This document shows positions 57,188-64,000 of a stretch of 64,000 nt of DNA, piece after piece (position 1 is the first letter of the stretch; every line of letters starts with the position of its first letter). The DNA lies in NCBI GenBank assembly GCA_900169235.1, contig FWCC01000100.1, forward strand, positions 1 to 64,000, read 5' to 3'. The notes under the pieces were generated by a model, which did not search any database, was not told where the DNA came from, and was given only the letters and a program-made list of their open reading frames with translations. The position numbers were made by a program, and so were the translations under genes. Source of the DNA: Zarea fungicola. Taxonomy: Eukaryota; Ascomycota; Sordariomycetes; Hypocreales; Cordycipitaceae.

Positions 57188-60100
57188 TTTGCCTGTTGTG
57201 TATGTGTGTGAATGTGCGAGGTGATTGGTGGAGTGACGGAAGAGGAGGAGGATGATGGATATTGCTGTTGAAAGGAACAAAAGAGGTTAACAAATAAGCG
57301 TAGCGGGAGAATTGGACAAGTGGCTATGATCAAAGAAAAGAAACTGGATTGAAAGAGAGGGAGAGAGAGAGCCGAGGACGGGTAAATATACATTTTCTTG
57401 ACGCTCTTTGCTGATTTGTGAGGTCTGGGGTGAGCAGAAAGTGAGGCCCGGGAACGGAGGGGCGTGGTTGAGACCATGGAGGGGGCGTGTGCATTGCTGG
57501 TGGCAGTTGGCGCTGGCCTGGGCCGGTCGCAGCAAGAAGTTAGCGATTAACAGCACCGACAGGCCCGCGCTACAGTGGCCGGCAGCAACTGGGGCGGGCC
57601 AGTGGACGCTAAAATCTGGGTCCCCTTTTGGGGCTCTCAGAGGGGCGATTAGTGGGCGGCGCCCGGCGCATGGGCATGTACCGGGCTACGACAGACACTG
57701 GGGGGCGAGACAATGGGGTTGCGGACCAGCCGGGCGCCAAAGCCTTTTTTTCCCTGCTTTGGTTGCAATTTTTTGGTCATAGCCCATCTTCAAGAGGGTG
57801 GTGTAGAGGGATTGTTTCTTCCCCAAGACTGGCAGCCACTACGAGGAGTAGGAGTCTAAAGGGATTGCGAATCAGTTGAGTCCACTGTAGTGGAAAAGGA
57901 AGCTTAGACTGACGGCAACTGCCATGCTGTTATAGCGGACGGAACTGCGGCATCTGCCATGGCGGAAGAGAAATTCAGTATGATCGGAGGCTGGAATATC
58001 TGCAATGATGCCAGAACTTTGATGAGAAAGTCATATGGCCCATTATAAAACAGTCAAAACATTTGTGCAAGGATATTATTGTTGGCTGAGGAATGCGTAG
58101 TTCTGCTTGGAGAGCTGAATGCAGCAACAGCACCATTATAGGACCATTTGGCCCGCCAGGTTAGGCTGGCTCAGCCACTGTTTGGTGAGTGTGTGTACCG
58201 AGCAATAGATCTGGAGACTCCTACCTCGTATGCACCGCGTGCAGAAAAGGAAGAGACTCACGGCGGGGGAATACGAAAGAGAACAGCACGACACAGCCCT
58301 CTCTTCAACTCCGCGTGTTATTAACCTACCAGTAGCCTTGGGTGACTCGTTCGAGCAGGGGGGTTGGTGGGCGTAGATCTGGCCACCCCTACTAAAGCAT
58401 TGACTTATATACCTTAGTACAGTGGTTAGGTAAGTAGTTAGTTGCTCGCCACCGCCTTGTCCTGGGCACAATATTTTTTTTTGGCGGGAAGACAGCTCTC
58501 TTGGCACTGTCGGTCGGCACTCACCCACTGCGTGCAGCTGAGACAAGCTACAAAAAGTGTTTCATTTTTTTATCAGCACTCGCCGCACAAGATAAAAAGA
58601 AAATAGGACATGTGATAAGTAGAGTTTATTAGAAAGCGTCCAACTGAGATGTCTATTACTTTTCTCAAAAGCAGCCCAAAGCAATTAAAATTAAACTGGA
58701 ACGAAGGGCATTGAAACTGGGCTCTCCAAGGCTCTGGTAGCGCCACCGGGCTGCATCCAAAGTTCCTAACCCAGCACGACTGTCAGCCCCTCCGAGTTGG
58801 TTTGTATTTTCTTGAAATGGATGGCAGGGGCAATTGGATAGGTATTTTAGCTTTATTATGCACACCGATGCCGCTTCATAAAACGTGGCCCGCTGATGCA
58901 CTCCAAGCTGTTTGGTGACCTTGGCGAAGTCTATCCGACTAGGGTAATTACCTGAGGCAGAGGGCTGGTCGGCTTATTTATTACTCTTTCTTAGTAGTGA
59001 CCTCGAAATTTCTCACGCTGGGTCAGCTGGCCAATGCTGATGAGACTGGTATGAACTCGGCGTCCAGCGCACAAAGGTTTGTGGTTGGGAGATGGCGGGG
59101 GCATTACCAGTTCGCGGGGCAAAGGATTAATATCAGGTGGAAATGGCCATGTACTATCTGGGATTGCATGGATCAGCCTCGGAAACGTGTATACATTGGG
59201 GTAAGGTTAGAGGCGGAGGTCAGCATCTTGCCTAGGTTGACAGCAGCAAGCAAGCAACCAGCTGGGAAAGGAGATTGTGGTATGGTGGCCTGCAAATTGT
59301 CAGAGACTCAAGTCGGGTAGCTAATTGCCGGCTCGAGAAGGAAGACGAATGCCCACTCCTCCTTCGCAAAGAGCTTCCTGGTTGGTTCAACACTACCTCA
59401 TCGCGTATGTGCCGATATGGCTTTTTCGAAATCGCCAGTTGGGTATGGCTCATACAAGGTTTAAAGAGTTGAACGAATTCGGGTAGTCGCTGCTAATTAT
59501 GGCAACCAGCTAATTATGGCGGCTGCGGTAGTGCAAAAGCCTTGTTCATTCCTTGGTTATTTCGACTCCTTGTCATGGTGCTAGTACTTTCAAGTGTGCC
59601 ACTACTTTCGCCCCAAAGAGAAGGAAGCAAGCTTCAATATCTTATAAGCGTGGCTTCTTTTTCGGTACCGTTAATTATGGACATTGTCCTTGTGCCAACT
59701 TACGTTTTGGTCGGTGCGGCAAGATGTGGCGCCTACCTGTCTGGGGCCTAGCGCCATTCTGGGGCCTTGCCCCCCAGGCCATAGTTCCTACGGCAGGTCC
59801 GGTCCCTATAAACGGTGCCTTCCCTTCTGGAAACGGTTGAGACAAGGCACCAAAAACGGCAGCCCACACAACTCGCTTCGTCCCTTCTCCTCCTCCACCA
59901 CACGTTTGGCCCCATCGTGACCTGCCGCCGTGCTGCACATCGTGGGGTCAAACTTAGAAGGGCCGTTTTACGCTTCGCCCTGCCGAGATCTGTGATCCGT
60001 TCCATGCGACTCTAATTTATTTCGCCACACCCTAGCTGAACGGGCTTTCAAAAGAGACCAAACACCAGCCAAGCGGTGCAAAAGAACGTTTTCAGAGAGA

Positions 60101-62684
60101 TCAGAGACCCGCTATGGATACTATGACACGGAGTATCGTGACTTTGCGGAATTGGCACGGTCGCGATTTATTACTGCGCCCATTGCTGCCATCTGCGACG
60201 TTGAAGATTGATGATGCATGCACGCCTACCCCAGCTTTTCCTACCACGCTGTCGTAGAACACAGCCACGACCCAACGCTGCACTATTCAAACAACGCATC
60301 AACCTCAACAACAGTTTGACCAAAGGCGAATAAAACAAACCTATAATGGACTACATGACTTTCCTACGCAGGTGGTAAAGATCGACACCATGCGCCAGCA
60401 GCGATCGCCACATGAGTGCAAACGCTTCCCATGACGGCTGACGCTGTGTAACAAACTACGAATTCCGCAAACCGTGCGTAAGCTTCAGGTAACAAGACGG
60501 CATATGTAAAATATGTTGCCCAGCACCACAGTATTCAACATCAACACCGTTTGTCGGGCAGCTGGTGTGGCTCGCGTTATCGCGCCATGCCAGCACCCAT
60601 CAGGCAATTTTGGCCACCGAGCCTGCATCGCTGCACACCAATTTACTACTGCATCTTATGTAGCACTCCATCTCTAGAACGAAATTTGTATACTCCAACT
60701 TACGTCTCGGGATAGTCGTACGTACAGAAGTGGCTACTCGGAGCCAGCCAGCTGACCGCCGATACATTTATTTTTATTCAACAAAAGTTGTGAGAAGTCC
60801 GCGCCTGCCGACCCGTCCAGACCGTCAGACTTCACACACCCACTCCAACAACCAAGCCATCACAGGCAGACCCTAGCACTGTCACAAAAAAAAAGCAGTA
60901 GCCTCGTACCGGATGGGTGGTCTTCCATCCGTGTCCCGCGTGTCGAACCACCACCACCTGCGAGCTGTAAATGAAACCAAAATCCGACGCAGAGCTTAGG
61001 GCGTGTACCTACGAGCTCCCCACAAAATACACTGTCCTTGCTTCCAGAAATTTTCTCTTCCCAAGTCGAGCCCCGAGATAGATCCCAATTGGCGTCCCCT
61101 CACCCCCTTTATTAGCTCCAATCCACTAGTTAGTTAAACGCCGAGAAAATGGGAGTGAGAATTGTTCAGCACGCAGCTGAAAACTTTTCCTTCGCTTCGT
61201 TAAAGGTGGGCGAAGTGGTGCCTTTTCTGGTTCAACTACCAGGCAACCACATTTCTCAACCTCTGTATGGACAGCTTCTTGTTTCCACACCGCAGAGGCT
61301 TCCACACGCCAGAAAAAGAAGCGTCCGGCATCGCAGTCTGTGCTGGTGGAATGATGCACAGCACGTAATAACCAACTCTCCACTGATTAAGTCGACTACG
61401 TGGCTGGCTCGAGTTGTTGCTTCGGGTGGCCTGTCAGGAGTTGCCGCCACTTTGAGTCAGCAAACTCAACCCGACACAAGCAAAAAGACCTTGCAAGTAA
61501 TTCACTTAAGTCGATCCCTGCCAATCTAAAGCAACCCGCGTGACCTATTTATCCATGCTCAGGCCAGGTTCATATGAGACGGCAGACAAACGAAACTCCA
61601 TTCCGGTACCGAAGGCCACCCTGCCGCGACTAGTGGTAGAAATAATAGTCATAATTCCGTCTCAACAAAGGCAAAATGGCAAGACAAAGGACCTGACCTG
61701 GGGATGCTGGCAGGGGTGTCGGTCGCCAGAATCCTTGTCAAACCCCATTCCCATATTGAGATTCAAATGTGGCGGCGGGGAGCTAGTTCCGGCACTAAAA
61801 TAGTTGAAGACGGACGCAAACGCCACAGTCGAGAGGAGTATCCTGCCCTGTGTTTGGAAATTACAGCTGGGATCAGTCTTGTATTGTCCAATGACGGAGA
61901 CAACGTGGGCTGGCCTGTGTGTTTACCCCAGGCGTTTGTGCGAGTTTTTGCAATATTAAATGACGGAGAAATGTGCAAATAACATGAGTCTCATAAAATA
62001 TTTCCCCGCGCGGACCGTGTATTTTGCGTCTCTCACCGTCTTGTCTACTGGTAGGTTGAATTGCCCATGTATCAGTCAGTCCCTTGTCTGATCTTTCTTA
62101 AATCTGCGAAGGTTAATTGGAAGACAACAGACCTTTTCCCCGCTTATGCTTTTAGACATTAAAATGTTCACTCTCTAAAGTCGTTACTTTCCTATTGCTA
62201 AATGTGACATGGCCAGGCTGATGGGCCCTGAGGGCCTCACCATTACATGCAACTCTAGCTGTTACTGGCGGCCTGAGGTCATATTTAGTGTGAGCTTTTT
62301 CTGTGGTAACGTGTTTAGCAAATGCAGGTAGTTAATTCCGGACATCACAGTAACAAATTTAATCTTGTTCAAGAATCAGTAGGTATACTCGTACATTTAC
62401 TTAGGTGCCCTCCAATCCCATCATCCAATACCGCCAGCGAAGAACAAAAAACGACTCTTGGTTTTCATCTCCTATGTGAAACTTTTTTTTTTTTATCTTC
62501 AACTGCCAAAAACTGGATCGGTGCATAAACGTTGCACGAAAAAAACAAAAACAAAAACAAAACGGAGACAAGCAGCGATTAAAGGGAACAGAACCAAAAA
62601 AAATCAAGCAGATACCACACTCCTAAATACGCCATTACATTTGCTTATTTCCATCTGCGTAGGTCCTCATCTTGAGAAGCATCT
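57188..62684. other. Longest gene-free stretch (5.5 kb)
   Basis: No gene recognised on either strand; all ORFs are under 130 codons without domains. Features seen: a GC-rich segment near 57590-57730; small hairpin arms CTGGGG (59759-59764) and CCCCAG (59772-59777) next to a repeated TCTGGGGCC; T and A runs near 62475-62600. This may be promoter of the dehydrogenase on the left and 3' flank of RSC9 on the right, with unexplained DNA between. Confidence 0.5.
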
Positions 62685-64000
62685 TCATTCATCGTCCTCG
62701 TCACGGATTTCAATCTCGACCTGGATCAAGTCAAGTAATGAGGCAATATAAGGGCTCTGTGATTCAAATTTTGTCAGTGGTGATTTTTCTTCTATCGTAT
62801 AGAAAGATGTATTGTCAGGGAGGGCAAGCCGGGAACTTACCAGAGGTCTGTTCTCAGCCAAAATCTCAAAGAGGCGAGGCATGAATGCGCGGAAGACTCG
62901 CTCGTTCCAGCCGCCCTTTTCATTCCTGCTCAGTTGGAGCTTGACGAGTTCTTCCTCCGCCTCCGTCTTGACAATGTTACGCGCAATGTTACGTAGTACG
63001 AGGACGGCGCTGAGCGGAATGCCGGCGGCTTGCGGGGCGGCCTGCGGGTTGCGTTCGTCGCGCACCGTCATCGTCTCTTCGTAAGTCACAGGGAGCGTCC
63101 TTGCAGGCACAATCCAGTTTCGAGGCGGTGCGGCAACGGCAGCGGCGGCTACGCCGTCGGCACCCGCACTACTCTTGTACTTGGACATGGCAGCAGTGAT
63201 GTGCGTTGTGATGTGGCGCGCAAAGTCGCGGAGGGGCATCTTGACAGGTCTGGTGTATTTGTTACACTCGCCCCAGGTGCAAGTAAACGCCTTTTCGATA
63301 TTCTCGTACTGCTGGTCCTCGTTGCTGGCAGCACCCAAATGCGTCGCCAAGATGTGCTGCCACATCTCCTCTGCCCTGAGGAAAAAGTGGCCGCACTTTT
63401 CATTGCGCCGCGCTGCGTCGTTAGCCCAGAGACAGCGTCCATATTCCTTTCCATCAATGTCCAGCGGGTTGGGGCGTGCACGGATGCCGTGAATGATGAA
63501 TTTTTGCGCTCCATTCTCAGGCTCTCGCCGCACCTGTGCATTGGAGCCCTTGTACACGGCCGTACTGTTGCGGATAAAGTCAGCCGGCGTAATCATTTGC
63601 TGCTGGATGTTCTTGAGGGGCACAGAAAAGGCACTCTGGTATGCTTGCCAGGCCGCAAGTTGGGTGACAAAGGAGGAGCTGTCCTCCTCGAAAAAAGACT
63701 TGACCCATTGGTGCACACGGTCGGGTTCGTCTAGCTTGAGCATCTCCTCGAGAAGATCGCCGGGCATTGGCGCAACTTCGTCCCTGGAGGGCAGTCGCTG
63801 CTCTGGTGCTAGGACAAGATCGTATTGGAGTTTACGGGCTCCATGTGCCAAAAGGCGCACAAGCTGATCTACCAAGGCCTCCGGGTGTGTCGATCGCATC
63901 AGATTTTCTAGGTTGGGGACTACTGCGGTGTATTGGTACAAGAAGTCGAGGCAAGCATCGATGAGTTCGTCGTCGTTCAATAACAGCCAGCTTGTGATGC
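62685..64000 (-). CDS. RSC9: Chromatin remodelling complex subunit Rsc9, 5' partial
   Basis: Open to the right edge, so the N-terminal part (where ARID-type DNA-binding homology would lie) is outside. In view: exon 64000-62841 and final exon 62756-62685. The segment LLLNDDELIDACLDFLYQYTAVVPNLENLM and the later RARPNPLDIDGKEYGRCLWAND, CGHFFLRAEEMWQHILATH and CTWGECNKY match fungal Rsc9 proteins; the paired Cys and His residues resemble a degenerate zinc finger. The tail after NRPL is SPYIASLLDLIQVEIEIRDEDDE. RSC remodels nucleosomes at promoters in the nucleus. The 84-nt intron is stop-free and in frame, so the unspliced reading adds 28 residues; donor GTAAGT, CTGAC branch site and CACAG acceptor favour splicing. 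Confidence 0.88.
   Translation of the reverse strand, partial: ITSWLLLNDDELIDACLDFLYQYTAVVPNLENLMRSTHPEALVDQLVRLLAHGARKLQYDLVLAPEQRLPSRDEVAPMPGDLLEEMLKLDEPDRVHQWVKSFFEEDSSSFVTQLAAWQAYQSAFSVPLKNIQQQMITPADFIRNSTAVYKGSNAQVRREPENGAQKFIIHGIRARPNPLDIDGKEYGRCLWANDAARRNEKCGHFFLRAEEMWQHILATHLGAASNEDQQYENIEKAFTCTWGECNKYTRPVKMPLRDFARHITTHITAAMSKYKSSAGADGVAAAAVAAPPRNWIVPARTLPVTYEETMTVRDERNPQAAPQAAGIPLSAVLVLRNIARNIVKTEAEEELVKLQLSRNEKGGWNERVFRAFMPRLFEILAENRPLVSSRLALPDNTSFYTIEEKSPLTKFESQSPYIASLLDLIQVEIEIRDEDDE

Overview
The window is nuclear DNA from a filamentous ascomycete, most likely a sordariomycete and plausibly Hypocreales (the order is an inference from protein resemblance and cannot be fixed without a search). 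Genes carry short spliceosomal introns, mostly 50-170 nt, with GTRNGT-type donors, CTRAC-like branch sites and YAG acceptors. Products are typical fungal ones: an Erg27 sterol ketoreductase, Qcr6, a Ste20/PAK kinase, a vigilin/Scp160 KH protein, RSC9, an Arf GAP, a Ysc84-type SH3 protein and a carboxymuconate cyclase very like the Neurospora enzyme. Exon joins were rebuilt by hand from reading frame, splice signals and family conservation, and each join closes in frame.

Left end (1-4 kb): a secreted-looking cysteine-rich repeat protein runs off the left edge. It converges on a broken polyketide synthase tail (ketoreductase half plus acyl carrier domain). Beyond that is AT-rich, gapped sequence and one small orphan gene. 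This is the only accessory-looking part of the window.

Middle (7.8-38 kb): a CNNM/Mam3-type membrane protein converges on the muconate cyclase. A formin-type GBD/FH3 protein without FH1 or FH2 converges on an RraA-like aldolase. A WBP2-like GRAM protein and QCR6 follow on the plus strand, then an FLVCR-type transporter converges on ERG27, which lies downstream of vigilin on the minus strand.

Right part (42-64 kb): STE20 converges on a methionine-R-sulfoxide reductase, which shares a 650 bp divergent promoter with an Arf GAP. The Arf GAP converges on a small Bet1/Sft1-type SNARE. A Ysc84-type gene converges on a short-chain dehydrogenase. RSC9 runs off the right edge on the minus strand.

The layout is regular: gene tails sit about 0.2-1.2 kb apart in convergent pairs, while most 5' sides face 2.5-5.5 kb of gene-poor DNA with microsatellites, short palindromes and, at 51.5-52.6 kb, a decayed repeat array. 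I found no CRISPR array, no rRNA or tRNA I could defend, and no intact transposon. I did not find a convincing new multi-gene system. The most unusual items are the cysteine-repeat protein, the PKS relic with its collapsed gap, the 52 kb repeat array and the stand-alone GBD/FH3 protein.
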